Made by a program: the position numbers and the translations under genes
Origin: Patescibacteria group bacterium
GTDB lineage: Bacteria > Patescibacteriota > Kazan-3B-28 > UBA10110
Reading direction: 5' to 3'
NCBI GenBank assembly: GCA_016936175.1
Contig: JAFGPN010000014.1
Location: 1 to 33,968 of the forward strand
DNA length: 33,968 bases
Notes under the pieces: generated by a model
The model's input: the letters and a program-made list of their open reading frames with translations, nothing else
The model's database searches: none
Told to the model about the DNA's origin: nothing
Part shown: positions 1 through 10,500 of the stretch, piece by piece
Numbering within the stretch: the first letter of the stretch is position 1
Layout: each line of letters opens with the position of its first letter

Positions 1-46
1 CTACGATATCCTCAACCAGTGTTTCGGATATCTTGCCAGTCCTCAT
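1..46 (-). CDS. 5' end of a divergent CDS leaving the window (MRTGKISETLVEDIV...)
   Basis: Reverse complement of 1-46 opens with ATG and reads MRTGKISETLVEDIV without a stop to the window edge; only 15 codons visible. Confidence 0.35.
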   Translation of the reverse strand, partial: MRTGKISETLVEDIV

Positions 47-68
47 TGCGCAAAAGAAGCTTGTCCTG

Positions 69-100
69 CGTAGCTCGGAGAGCGAAGCACGGACTACAAA
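69..100. repeat. Imperfect palindromic intergenic element (gtcctgcgtagctcggagagcgaagcacggac)
   Basis: gtcc-tgc ... gca-cggac arms around tagctcggagagcgaa; lies between the putative divergent CDS and the MazG-like CDS. Confidence 0.45.
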
Positions 101-114
101 ATCCAAGGGTTAAA

Positions 115-453
115 ATGAATAATATGATAGCCAGTAAATTAGTTCTCAAAGAAAATCCAACGCTAAAAGACTTCCAGGCTTATGCGATTGAGTTAATAAA
201 AGAACGAGGCTTTGAAGAAGAGACGATAGCAGAGCTGTTTACACTATTTTTAGAAGAATGCGGTGAGTTGGCTAAGGCAGCTCGTAAATCTCAGAATATT
301 AAATCGGATGCCAATTCAAAAGTTTTTCAGGTATCAGAAGAGGCGGCCGATGTCTTTATCTATCTTTTACATCTTTGCAACAAACTGGGTGTTGACTTAG
401 AACAAGCCTTTCGTGACAAGGAAGAGATTAACAAACAACGTACATGGCAATAA
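115..453 (+). CDS. MazG-like NTP pyrophosphatase
   Basis: All-alpha NTP-PPase pattern EECGELAKA ... EEAADVFIYLLHLCNKLGVDLEQAF. Internal ATG at 115 preferred over the GTG at 19 because codons 1-32 cover the palindromic spacer. Confidence 0.75.
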   Translation: MNNMIASKLVLKENPTLKDFQAYAIELIKERGFEEETIAELFTLFLEECGELAKAARKSQNIKSDANSKVFQVSEEAADVFIYLLHLCNKLGVDLEQAFRDKEEINKQRTWQ

Positions 454-486
454 CCATTCCTTATTCACTAACCGCCAAACTTTAAG

Positions 487-924
487 ATGAATATCAAGCG
501 AAACAGTCAGCGGTACGCGTATCAGATGAAGCGGAAATATCGGGAAGACCCGTTCGCTTTTATTGTGTTGTGGGCGCTGTTTTTTAGCGCCGTATTTTTA
601 GTGTTTGCTTTTCGTGGGCTGATTGCTGTTCAATTTATGCGAAAAATAAATGTTGATCCCAACGCCCATCTGCAGGCAGAGGAGACCTTAACGGATGCCG
701 TTACCGAATCCGGTAGCTCTGCAGAGAATCAATCAGCTACTTCTGTGCCGGTCTCATCAACATCCGCTTCATCAGGTAGCGGCGAAACCTATGCAGTCCA
801 AGATGGCGATACGTTATATGTTATTGGCCAGCAGTTGAATAAGGATTGGAAAAAGATCGCCGAACTCAATGATTTAGAGCCGCCCTATAGTTTGAATATT
901 GGTCAGACTCTAAAACTACCATAG
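487..924 (+). CDS. Membrane-anchored LysM-domain protein
   Basis: N-terminal hydrophobic helix, Ser-rich linker, C-terminal LysM (YAVQDGDTLYVIGQQLNKDWKKIAELNDL...LNIGQTLKLP). Confidence 0.8.
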   Translation: MNIKRNSQRYAYQMKRKYREDPFAFIVLWALFFSAVFLVFAFRGLIAVQFMRKINVDPNAHLQAEETLTDAVTESGSSAENQSATSVPVSSTSASSGSGETYAVQDGDTLYVIGQQLNKDWKKIAELNDLEPPYSLNIGQTLKLP

Positions 925-1515
925 GTGTTTCGTAAGCTAAGTTTATTTTTGAGCGTTGTCATTGTGGTGGCTGTGGCTACTATAGTAGGCGCAGGTTTTT
1001 ACTTGTCCCCGCAAAATGAATTAGATAGTAGTGATGCAATCGTGGTGGTAAGTGGGGGAGAGACCAGCCAACGGGTAGCCGAAGGAGTCAAACTATATAA
1101 AGAAGATTGGGCGGGGGTGTTAATTATGTCGGGTGCTGCCCGAGATGCCAAAGACTCCAACGCCGCGGCAATGAAACGCATGGCAATTAACTCTGGTGTG
1201 CCGGCTGATAAAATTATTACCGAAGAAAAATCGATGAATACGGTTGAAAATGCCGCTTACGTTAGAGATATTATCGAACAAAATAAATTTAATCGATTGA
1301 TATTGGTAACCTCGCCATATCATCAAAGACGAGCCGCTTTAGTTTTTGGTAAGGCGTTGGAGGGATTGCCGGTTAAAATAATTAACCACTCATCCTTAGA
1401 TTCGGCCTGGCGCAAAAACGGTTGGTGGTTAGATGCCTGGGCCAGGGCACTGACCTGGAGCGAGATAAAAAAGGTGGTATACACTTTAGTAGTGCCTTTT
1501 CCTTATCAGACATAA
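925..1515 (+). CDS. YdcF/SanA-like DUF218 family protein
   Basis: N-terminal TM, DAIVVVSGG, RVAEGVKLY, SMNTVENAAYVRDII, LILVTSPYHQRRA motifs; GTG start directly after the previous stop. Confidence 0.75.
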   Translation: MFRKLSLFLSVVIVVAVATIVGAGFYLSPQNELDSSDAIVVVSGGETSQRVAEGVKLYKEDWAGVLIMSGAARDAKDSNAAAMKRMAINSGVPADKIITEEKSMNTVENAAYVRDIIEQNKFNRLILVTSPYHQRRAALVFGKALEGLPVKIINHSSLDSAWRKNGWWLDAWARALTWSEIKKVVYTLVVPFPYQT

Positions 1516-1520
1516 CGGGG

Positions 1521-1526
1521 TATAAT
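1521..1526 (+). promoter_or_regulatory. Candidate -10 box (TATAAT) upstream of lemA
   Basis: Perfect TATAAT 36 nt before lemA ATG; no convincing -35. Confidence 0.4.
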
Positions 1527-1561
1527 AGGTGGCGTATCAGTAATCTAAGAAAGGAAGTAAC

Positions 1562-2134
1562 ATGGGTTTCACTTGGTTTCTAATTATTGTAATCTTTCTT
1601 TTGGCTATTTGGGTCATTAGTATATTCAACGGCCTGGTAGTCTTGAAGAATCGAGTAGCTGAGGCAGATAGCGATATCGATGTTCAACTTAAGCGTCGGC
1701 ATGACCTGATTCCTAATCTGATTCAAACGGTTCAGGGGTATGCTACACATGAACGGGAGCTGTTTGAAAAGGTAACTCAAGCCCGGACCGCGGCGATGGG
1801 AGCGGCCGCTCAGCCTAAAGCTACTCGAGCGGCGGCTGAAAATCAGCTGACATCAACTCTTAAATCGTTGTTTGCAGTAGCCGAAAACTATCCCGAGCTT
1901 AAGGCTAATACTAACTTTTTGGCGCTCCAAGAGGAGTTGTCTGATACCGAGAACAAGATTATGTCTTCTCGTCGGTTCTATAACGCCAATGTTAAGGACT
2001 TCAATACTCGGCAAGAGACTTTTCCTTCCAGTCTAATCGCCAAAACCTTTGGATTTAAAAAATCCGAGCTGTTTGAGTTAACCGATATCGTTGAGCGGGA
2101 AGTGCCCAAAGTAGACTTTAGCCCGCAAGCCTAA
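1562..2134 (+). CDS. lemA: LemA family protein
   Basis: N-terminal TM, VAEADSDIDVQLKRRHDLIPNLIQTVQGYATHE and NxLxALQEELSDTENKI signature; preceded by aaggaag SD-like sequence and followed by an M48 protease. Confidence 0.92.
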   Translation: MGFTWFLIIVIFLLAIWVISIFNGLVVLKNRVAEADSDIDVQLKRRHDLIPNLIQTVQGYATHERELFEKVTQARTAAMGAAAQPKATRAAAENQLTSTLKSLFAVAENYPELKANTNFLALQEELSDTENKIMSSRRFYNANVKDFNTRQETFPSSLIAKTFGFKKSELFELTDIVEREVPKVDFSPQA

Positions 2135-2137
2135 CTC

Positions 2138-3031
2138 ATGTATCAACAGATTGCCAACAACAAACGCAAGACAGTTTTGCTGATGGTGCTATTTTTTGTG
2201 TTAATTGTTGCCATCGGGTACGCTCTAGCGATTTACTATAACGACCAGGGGATTTTGGTAATCGCCTTAATCGTTAGCCTGGCAAGCAATGGGGTAAGTT
2301 ATTGGTGGGGGGATAAGGCTATTCTGGGACTTTCGGGGGCAAGACCACTTGATCATAATCGAGACCTGAGAGAGCGTCAGGTCTACCATCTAGTAGAGAA
2401 TCTATGCATTACTGCGGGTACACCAATGCCGAAGGTGTTTATTATTAATGACCCGGCTCCGAACGCTTTTGCTACCGGCCGTGACCCCAAACATGCTAGC
2501 ATTGCTCTGACCACCGGTTTGATTGAGAAGTTAAATAAAGCCGAATTGGAGGGTGTGATTGCCCACGAATTATCGCATGTGCGTAACTACGACATTCTGT
2601 TAGCCACGGTGGTTATTACACTGCTGGGCTTAGTAGTAATGGTATCGGATTGGACACTGCGGTCGCGCTGGTATGGCAGGGGACACAGTAATCAAAACAG
2701 CCGAGGTGGCAACGGATTAGCAATTGTCAGATTAGTTTTGATTATCTTGTCACCAATCTTGGCTCGATTAATTTATTTTGCAATATCACGCAAACGAGAA
2801 TATCTGGCTGATGCCTCGGGCGCCTTAATCACGCGCTATCCAGAGGGGTTGGCTAGTGCTTTGCAGAAAATCAGCTCTGACAATAACAAATTAAGGGTAG
2901 CCAGTAGCGCTACTGCCGGTTTGTATATCGTTAATCCATTTAAAAAAACCAACGAGGTAATCTCCGAATTATTTTCTACTCATCCGCCGATTGCCAAAAG
3001 AGTCGCGGCGCTTAATAATATGAATATATGA
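2138..3031 (+). CDS. htpX: HtpX-like M48 family zinc metalloprotease
   Basis: VIAHELSHVRNYD (HExxH), SRKREYLADASGA, four hydrophobic segments; stop TGA at 3029-3031. Confidence 0.9.
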   Translation: MYQQIANNKRKTVLLMVLFFVLIVAIGYALAIYYNDQGILVIALIVSLASNGVSYWWGDKAILGLSGARPLDHNRDLRERQVYHLVENLCITAGTPMPKVFIINDPAPNAFATGRDPKHASIALTTGLIEKLNKAELEGVIAHELSHVRNYDILLATVVITLLGLVVMVSDWTLRSRWYGRGHSNQNSRGGNGLAIVRLVLIILSPILARLIYFAISRKREYLADASGALITRYPEGLASALQKISSDNNKLRVASSATAGLYIVNPFKKTNEVISELFSTHPPIAKRVAALNNMNI

Positions 3032-3032
3032 G

Positions 3033-3167
3033 CCCCGTTAGAAACTCGCGGTAAAAAATAATTGATTTCACAATTATTTTTTACGACTCACTAACCAATC
3101 GATTATGTTATACGATAATTTTTTAGCGATTAGTCCGATGAATCATATTGATAAGCTTTTAATGGGG
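3033..3167. mobile_element. MITE-like element E1 (135 bp), TIR CCCCGTTAGAAACT / AGCTTTTAATGGGG, TSD TGAG
   Basis: Terminal inverted repeats match 11/14; flanked by TGAG at 3029-3032 and 3168-3171; contains 14-bp perfect hairpin 3051-3064/3071-3084; homologous in layout and length to E3 (reverse orientation). Confidence 0.8.
3051..3084. repeat. Perfect AT-rich hairpin inside E1
   Basis: gtaaaaaataattg-atttca-caattattttttac, 14-bp perfect stem. Confidence 0.9.
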
Positions 3168-4009
3168 TGAGAAAAACATTTTCTCATCTATCAAAAATAT
3201 TGCCCCTCGGACTGGGGGCTCTGTTGCTATCTGCAGCGGGTTGCGGAAGTCAGCCGGTTAGTATTAGTCAGGTGGCGATAGCCACTCAGATTAATACCGA
3301 TAACAGCCCGGTTTACGATTCGCAGATTAACGTTCTGTCCACTACCCCCACTATTTATCTCTGTGCAGAAGTGGTCGGTGCTCGTGAGGGGACGGCAGTT
3401 GATGTTGAGTGGCGATATCTAACCGGAGACCGCTTAATCAGTACCGAGGCCTTTCGGGGTAATCGGAGCGAAGATACCCCACGCGAGTTTATTACCGGGG
3501 TAGCCCCGGCTACTAGCTGGATCTCGTCCCACATTACCCTAAGCAGTCTAAGCTGGTCGATGGGGTCATATGAGGCGATTGTTAGACTAAACGGCCAGGA
3601 GGTGAAACGAGCCAGCTTCAATATTGTCGGTAGCCAAGAGTTTGACGAGCTTTCCAAAAAAGCCTTAGTGGAGACGGTTTATTTGGGTAGTAAGATTAAT
3701 GACCAGAGCCAGATAACTATCCCAGGGACCAGATTCGGTCGCTCTCAGGAGAAGATATATGCCGTAGTTCTCCTAAAAGATGCCCCGGCAGGGACAGGGG
3801 TAAGGGCGGTTTGGGAGCAGCTTGAGACTCGCAAGCAGATAAGCGCTTTTAACACCACTTTCTCTGGAAGCGGCTATCTGCCGTTTGACATCTCCTTAAG
3901 CCTCCTGGGCAAGAGCTGGCCCGATAGGTTATGGCCGGCCGGAAACTACAGTGTTTCTATCTATGTGGATAAGGTCTTGGTTACCACCAAAAACTTCTCG
4001 ATTAGTTAG
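3167..4009 (+). CDS. Exported (possibly lipo-) protein with two tandem beta-rich domains
   Basis: Signal sequence KILPLGLGALLLSAAGCGS; the two halves share pattern IY....A..GT.V...W......IS...F ... SL..W....Y...I...G..V....F.I; GTG start overlaps the E1 right terminus. Confidence 0.7.
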   Translation: MRKTFSHLSKILPLGLGALLLSAAGCGSQPVSISQVAIATQINTDNSPVYDSQINVLSTTPTIYLCAEVVGAREGTAVDVEWRYLTGDRLISTEAFRGNRSEDTPREFITGVAPATSWISSHITLSSLSWSMGSYEAIVRLNGQEVKRASFNIVGSQEFDELSKKALVETVYLGSKINDQSQITIPGTRFGRSQEKIYAVVLLKDAPAGTGVRAVWEQLETRKQISAFNTTFSGSGYLPFDISLSLLGKSWPDRLWPAGNYSVSIYVDKVLVTTKNFSIS

Positions 4010-4070
4010 GCGACAGAGATCTTACCTTATCCCCATTTTAATCAGTGGGGACACCGTTAAGCCCTAGGTA

Positions 4071-4100
4071 TTGACACCCAAACGGTAAGCCTGTTATCGT
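4071..4100 (+). promoter_or_regulatory. Candidate sigma70-type promoter for rpoBC
   Basis: TTGACA (4071-4076) and extended -10 TGtTATCGT (4092-4100), 18-nt spacer. Confidence 0.6.
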
Positions 4101-4179
4101 TTAGTCATGACCCAAAGATAGGGAATAAAAGTCCCATCGAGACTTTTTGGTCGTAGTTCATCAAAAGGTTCATTTTTGT

Positions 4180-7100
4180 ATGCACTCAAAGAGGCCCCAT
4201 ATTACTGATAACTCTCATTTTTCTGAGACTAAGTGGTATGCTTCCGAAAAGGATGTGGCCGAGCTCCCGAATTTAAGTTCGCTCCAAATCGATTCTTACA
4301 ATTGGTTTCTCCGCGAAGGACTAAAAGATCTGTTCGACGAGATCTCACCTGTCGAGGACCTTACGGGAAAGAATCTGGAGCTCCACTTCGTCGACTACTA
4401 CCTCGAAGAGCCCAAGGTAGATGAAGTGACCGCCCGGGAGACGGACGCCACCTACGAAGCAGCCCTGAGAGTCAAACTGCGTCTGATCAACAAAGAGACA
4501 GGCGAGATTAAAGAACAAGAAGTTTTCTTGGGCGATATGCCGTTGATGACCGTCTCCGGTACGTTTATTATTAACGGCGTTGAGCGAGTGGTCGTTTCGC
4601 AGTTGATTCGGTCGGCCGGAGTTTTGTTTACCCGCGCAGAAGGATTAGAACACGGCCAGTACGGCGCCAAGATTATTCCCGAAAGAGGGGCGTGGCTAGA
4701 GATTGAGACCAACAGCAAGGGAGTTATCTCGGTTAAGATTGATCGAAAGCGTAAAACTTACCTCACCACCTTGTTGAGGGCTTTCGGCCTCAATTCTGAC
4801 AGAGAGATCTTAGATACGTTTAAGGACATCAATACCAATCCCAAGTGTGATTACTTAACCGCTACCATCGATAAAGATCCGTCCAAATCCAGTGATCAGG
4901 CTATTTTAGAGGTATATAAAAAAGTTCGGCCGGGGGATTTGGCTACCGTGGATAATGCGCGGAACCTGTTCCACAATATGTTCCATACCTTCCGCCGGTA
5001 TGACTTATCTGGAGTTGGTCGATACAAGATTAACAAGCGTTTAGGCCTAGACATCCCCAACACCAAAGAATTTAGAGTGTTAACTAAAGAAGATCTCATA
5101 GCTATTGCGCGTGAGATTATTCGTTTAAATAACGAAGGTGGGCCAGAAGACGACGTCGATAATTTAAAAAATCGTCGTGTTCGCGCAGTGGGCGAATTAG
5201 TCCAGAGCAAATTTAGAACTGGTCTGGTTCGGGTTGAGCGCATTATTAAAGATCGGATGAGTGTATCGGATATTCAAACGGTTACTCCGGCACAGTTAAT
5301 CAATGCCCGACCGATTAGCGCAATTATGCAAGAATTCTTTGGTAGCTCGCAGTTGTCTCAATTTATGGATCAAACCAACCCGCTGGCCGAATTAGAGCAC
5401 AAAAGAAGGCTTAGCGCGATGGGGCCGGGTGGGTTATCCCGTGAGCGGGCCGGCTTTGATGTTCGAGATGTACACACCAGCCACTATGGTCGCATCTGTC
5501 CTATTCAAACCCCAGAAGGTCAAAACATTGGCTTAGTTGGTCAGCTGGCGTCGTTTGCTAAAGTAAATCATTACGGCTTTATCGAAACACCGTATCGTCG
5601 CATTATCCACGAGATAGTTAACGACGGAGTGGCGCCGGTTGGAATGATGGCTTATCACGATATTGCTTTGCCCAGCAGCGGCAAGGTAGTGGTACCCTCT
5701 GGTTCAACGATTACTGAGGAACAGGCCGCGACGTTGACAAAATATAAACAGGAGCTACCTTTAGTTCCAATTAAATCTAAGATTACCAACGAAGTAGAAT
5801 ATTTGGATGCTTTTGAAGAAGAGGGCTTGTCGATCGCCCAAGCCGACATCAAGCATGACGAAAAAGGTATTATCACCAAACCAAAGGTGGCCTCTCGTCA
5901 AAGCGGTGAGCCGATTACTGCTTCGGTTGGCCGAATCGATCATGCCGATGTTTCTCCGCGTCAAATCGTTAGCATCGCCACCTCGCTGATTACCTTTGTG
6001 GAACACGACGATGCTCGTCGCGCCTTGATGGGGTCAAACATGCAACGCCAGGCCGTACCTCTGGTTAAACCTAGTGTGCCGATAGTGGGGACAGGAATGG
6101 AAGGCCCGGCAGCGTTGGGGTCTGGCTGGGTGATTACCGCCCCGGTAGCAGGAGTAATCAAGTATGTTGATGCTAAACGAATCGAGCTTACGGGCGATAA
6201 AGATGAGAAGACCCATGTCTTTAAATTAGCTAACTTCCGTCGGTCTAACTATGAAACTAATCTTCATCAAAAACCAATTGTAGTTCAGGGTCAAAAAGTA
6301 AAACAAGGCGAACCTTTGTGTGACGGTCCGGCAATTGTTAATGGTAGGTTGGCTTTGGGTCAGAACTTGTTAGTAGCCTTTATGCCTTGGGGCGGATCAA
6401 ACTACGAAGATGCTATTATCATCTCCGATCGTTTGGTTAAAGAAGATATCTATAGCTCAATCCATATCAAGCGTGAAGAGGTAGATGTGAGGGAGACCAA
6501 ACTGGGTCCAGAGATTACTACTCGCGACATTCCCAACGTGGGCGAAGACGCCGTGGCGGACCTAGATGAGGATGGTGTGGTTAGAATCGGAGCACGGGTT
6601 AAAGCCAACGATATCTTAGTTGGCAAGATTACTCCAAAAGGGGAGACCGAACTAACTGCCGAAGAAAGATTACTTCGCGCCATCTTCGGCGAAAAAGTTA
6701 AAGACGTTAAAGACACTTCTCTAAGATTGCCTCACGGTGGTTACGGCAAGGTGGTGGATATTAGAATATTTGATCGGGACAAGGGCGATAAGCTAGAGGT
6801 CGGCGTAATTAAACGAATCTATGTCTACGTTGCTCAACTTAGAAAGATCTCGGTGGGTGACAAGTTAGCCGGTCGTCACGGCAATAAAGGGGTAATCTCG
6901 CGGGTCATGTCACAGGCTGATATGCCGTTTATGGCCGATGGCACTCCTGTCGATATCGTATTGAATCCTCTTGGCATCATCTCTCGCATGAACTTGGGTC
7001 AGGTGCTAGAAACTCATCTGGGATGGGCAGCTGCTAAGCAGGGCTTTAATGCGGTTAACCCAGTCTTCGAAGGAATCGACATGGAGGGCATCGTCGAGGA

Positions 7101-7584
7101 GATGCAACGGGCAGAGCTTCCGATTGACGGCAAGATTCAGCTGTTTGATGGTCGGAGTGGAAAGCCGTTTGATCAACGGACCACGGTGGGAGTGGTCTAT
7201 ATGTTGAAGTTAATCCACATGGTAGATGATAAGATCCATGCTCGTTCGATTGGCCCGTATGCCTTAGTTACCCAACAGCCATTAGGCGGTAAGGCACAGT
7301 TGGGCGGTCAGCGCTTGGGCGAGATGGAGGTCTGGGCTCTCGAAGGTTACGGCGCGGCCCATATTTTACAGGAGATGTTAACTATTAAATCCGACGATGT
7401 ATTGGGTCGTTCGCGTACCTACGAAGCAATTATCAAAGGCGAGGAGATCCAAAAACCGCAGACTCCCGAAGCATTTAATGTAATTGCAAAGGAGCTACAA
7501 GGATTAGGGTTGAACATCGAGCTATTAGACAAAACTGGTAAAGTAATAAACGAAATACTACCCAAAAAACTTAAGAAAAAGTAA
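4180..7584 (+). CDS. rpoB: DNA-directed RNA polymerase subunit beta
   Basis: GSSQLSQFMDQTNPLAELEHKRRLSAMGPGGLSRERAGFDVRDVHTSHYGRICPIQTPEGQNIGL; ORF opens with TTG at 4147 but ATG at 4180 (MHSKRPHITD) preferred. Confidence 0.98.
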   Translation: MHSKRPHITDNSHFSETKWYASEKDVAELPNLSSLQIDSYNWFLREGLKDLFDEISPVEDLTGKNLELHFVDYYLEEPKVDEVTARETDATYEAALRVKLRLINKETGEIKEQEVFLGDMPLMTVSGTFIINGVERVVVSQLIRSAGVLFTRAEGLEHGQYGAKIIPERGAWLEIETNSKGVISVKIDRKRKTYLTTLLRAFGLNSDREILDTFKDINTNPKCDYLTATIDKDPSKSSDQAILEVYKKVRPGDLATVDNARNLFHNMFHTFRRYDLSGVGRYKINKRLGLDIPNTKEFRVLTKEDLIAIAREIIRLNNEGGPEDDVDNLKNRRVRAVGELVQSKFRTGLVRVERIIKDRMSVSDIQTVTPAQLINARPISAIMQEFFGSSQLSQFMDQTNPLAELEHKRRLSAMGPGGLSRERAGFDVRDVHTSHYGRICPIQTPEGQNIGLVGQLASFAKVNHYGFIETPYRRIIHEIVNDGVAPVGMMAYHDIALPSSGKVVVPSGSTITEEQAATLTKYKQELPLVPIKSKITNEVEYLDAFEEEGLSIAQADIKHDEKGIITKPKVASRQSGEPITASVGRIDHADVSPRQIVSIATSLITFVEHDDARRALMGSNMQRQAVPLVKPSVPIVGTGMEGPAALGSGWVITAPVAGVIKYVDAKRIELTGDKDEKTHVFKLANFRRSNYETNLHQKPIVVQGQKVKQGEPLCDGPAIVNGRLALGQNLLVAFMPWGGSNYEDAIIISDRLVKEDIYSSIHIKREEVDVRETKLGPEITTRDIPNVGEDAVADLDEDGVVRIGARVKANDILVGKITPKGETELTAEERLLRAIFGEKVKDVKDTSLRLPHGGYGKVVDIRIFDRDKGDKLEVGVIKRIYVYVAQLRKISVGDKLAGRHGNKGVISRVMSQADMPFMADGTPVDIVLNPLGIISRMNLGQVLETHLGWAAAKQGFNAVNPVFEGIDMEGIVEEMQRAELPIDGKIQLFDGRSGKPFDQRTTVGVVYMLKLIHMVDDKIHARSIGPYALVTQQPLGGKAQLGGQRLGEMEVWALEGYGAAHILQEMLTIKSDDVLGRSRTYEAIIKGEEIQKPQTPEAFNVIAKELQGLGLNIELLDKTGKVINEILPKKLKKK

Positions 7585-10500
7585 ATGATGCGAGAAACTC
7601 TCCCCCAATCCGAGCGAAACGCTAAAAAACGGAACTTAAAAGAAGAGTTCACGGCTGTTCGTATTTCATTGGCTTCGCCCGAGCAGATCTTGGGATGGTC
7701 TCATGGTGAGATAACCAAACCAGAAACCATTAACTACCGAACTCTTAAACCAGAAAAGGACGGCTTGTTTGATGAGCGAATCTTTGGTCCGACCAAGGAT
7801 TGGGAATGCTACTGTGGCAAATACAAAAAGATTCGTTACAAAGGCGTGGTCTGTGATAAATGTGGCGTTGAGGTGACTCGAGCGGTAGTTCGCCGAGAGC
7901 GGATGGGCCACATCGCTTTAGCTGTGCCAGTCTCCCATATCTGGTATCTTCGCGGCGCTCCGTCTCGCTTAGGGTTAACCTTGGATGTTCAGGCAAAAAA
8001 ACTGGAGCAGGTAATTTATTTTGCCGCTTATATTATTACCTCGGTTGACGAAGCCGCTAAAGCCCAGGCTTTAGAACAGCTGAGTAGTGAGTATAGTCAA
8101 CACACCAAGGCGTTAAAGAATGATTATAAAAATAATTCGGCTAATGCTAGTGAGGGGGAACAATCTCGACTAACCAAAGAGTTGTCCGACAAATTAGATA
8201 AATTAAAGCAAGCTTATAACACAGCAGTGGCGGAGATTAATGATTTAATTCCCCGCCGAGTAATTTCGGAATTAGAGTATCGTGACCTCTCGCTAAAATA
8301 TGGTTCGGTTTTTAAAGCCGGCATCGGCGCTGAGGCGATTCATGAGCTGATTAGTGTAATCGACCTGGCGGCTGACATTAAGGAGATTAGAGAAGAGCTA
8401 ATTAACGCCGTTGGTCAAAAACGCAAGCGACTTCAAAAAAGATTACGTTTGTTAGAGGGCTTTAACCGGGCCAATATTCGACCGGAGTGGATGTTGATTC
8501 GCGCTCTTCCGGTTATCCCACCCGATCTTCGACCGATGGTGCAGTTAGATGGCGGGCGGTTTGCTACATCCGATCTTAACGATCTCTATCGTCGGGTAAT
8601 TAATCGCAACAATCGGTTACAAAAGTTAGTTGAGATCGGTGCCCCCGAAGTTATTACCAGAAACGAAAAGCGCATGCTTCAGGAAGCAGTTGACGCGTTG
8701 TTTGATCTGACTGCCAGGGAGGCCTCCACTGCCACCACTAGCAAACGCAAGCTTAAGTCGCTTGCCGATTTGTTGCGAGGCAAACAAGGTCGTTTCCGGC
8801 AGAATTTACTAGGCAAGCGGGTTGATTACTCTGCTCGAAGTGTAATCGTGGTCGGTCCAACCTTGAATTTAAACGAATGTGGCATCCCTAAAACGATTGC
8901 CTTAGAAATATTTAAACCGTTCGTTATTTCAGTTCTGCTCAGAAACGAGATTGTTCACAATGTTAAAACTGCTAGCAAGATGGTGGAACGCCAAGTGCCC
9001 GAAGTATGGGACGCATTGGATGAGGTTATTGGTAACTATCATGTATTACTGAACCGGGCACCAACATTACACCGATTAGGAATCCAGGCCTTTAAGCCAC
9101 GGTTGGTTGAAGGCAATGCTATTCAGCTACATCCACTAACCTGTAGTGCTTTTAACGCCGATTTTGACGGTGACCAGATGGCGGTTCATCTGCCGCTATC
9201 TCGTCCAGCTCAAGCCGAAGCGGAGCAGATTATGTTGTCTTCTCGCAACCTGCTTAAACCAGCCACGGGCGACCCGATTATTGTGCCAACTCAAGACGTG
9301 GTGTTGGGCTGTTACTACATGACATTAATGCGGCCTAAACAGGAAGGCAAACAGTTACAAGCTTTTAAGAATATCGATGATGCTTTAATCGCTCATAATA
9401 ATGATAAGCTTGGTTTCCACGACCCGATCATAACAAGGCGCGAGGATCAACTAATCGAAACCACCCTGGGTCGACTATTATTTAACCGAATCATCCCGGA
9501 AGAGATAGGTTTTGTTAATGAAGTAGTAACCAAAAAAACCTTAAAAAAGATTCTTAATCAGGTGCACACCAAATTAGGGGATGAGCACACAGCCAGATTT
9601 GCCGATGCGCTAAAAAACAACGGTTTTAACTTTGCTACCCTCTCGGGTGTGACCTTTAGTGTGTCCGATCTGCAGATTCCAGAGGCCAAAGCCGATCTGA
9701 TTAAAACCACCGAGGAAAAGGTTGAACAGATTAGAGACCAGTATAGGGATGGGTTAATCACAGTTGATGAGCGACGTCGATTGTCAATTCAATTGTGGGA
9801 GGCCGCTAAAGAGCAGATTGAAGGGTTTGTGGCCCACAAAGAGAAGGATATGTTTGGCTCTACTAATTTAATGATCGATTCTGGCGCCCGCGGGAGTATT
9901 GAGCAGCTTAACCAGCTAGTTGGAATGAAAGGCGTAGTGGTTAACCCATCGGGTAAATCCATTGAATTGCCGGTCAAATCCAACTATCGCGAGGGTCTAA
10001 CCTCGTTAGAGTACTTTATCTCTACCCACGGAGCTCGGAAGGGTGGCGCCGACACGGCTCTGAGAACCTCTGATGCCGGATATCTAACGCGGCGATTAGT
10101 AGATGTGTCGCAGGACGTGGTAATTGTTACCGAAGACTGTCACACCACTATCGGTCGTACGGTCCATCGATCTGATGCCGAAGAAATTGGCGAGACGCTG
10201 GCTTCGTCGGCTAACGGGCGGTTCTTACTCGAAGATATAAAAGACGCTAACGGCAAAGTAGTTTTGGCTGGTGGCACTTATGTTGATGATGCGGCCGCTA
10301 AGCTAATTGACACACTTTCACTCGAGACTCTAACTACTAGGTCGCCCTTGGGTTGCCAATTAGATTTTGGTATCTGCCAGAAATGCTACGGCAAGGATTT
10401 AGCTCGAGGTAAAGTGGTGGCCTTAGGCGAGGCGGTAGGAATTGTCGCCGCTCAAAGCATCGGCGAGCCGGGCACGCAGTTGACTATGCGCACCTTCCAC

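Noticed and set aside
19-114. N-terminal 32 codons of the first ORF as protein
   Set aside because: They cover the palindromic spacer and the possible divergent start; the MazG-like domain begins after ATG 115.
4031-4050. ccccattttaatcagtgggg before rpoB as a fourth MITE terminus
   Set aside because: Only a 5-bp stem; lacks GTTAGAA core, partner terminus and target duplication.
4147-4179. TTG start for rpoB
   Set aside because: ATG at 4180 in the same frame gives a normal RpoB N-terminus; the upstream residues (LVVVHQKVHFC) look like leader.
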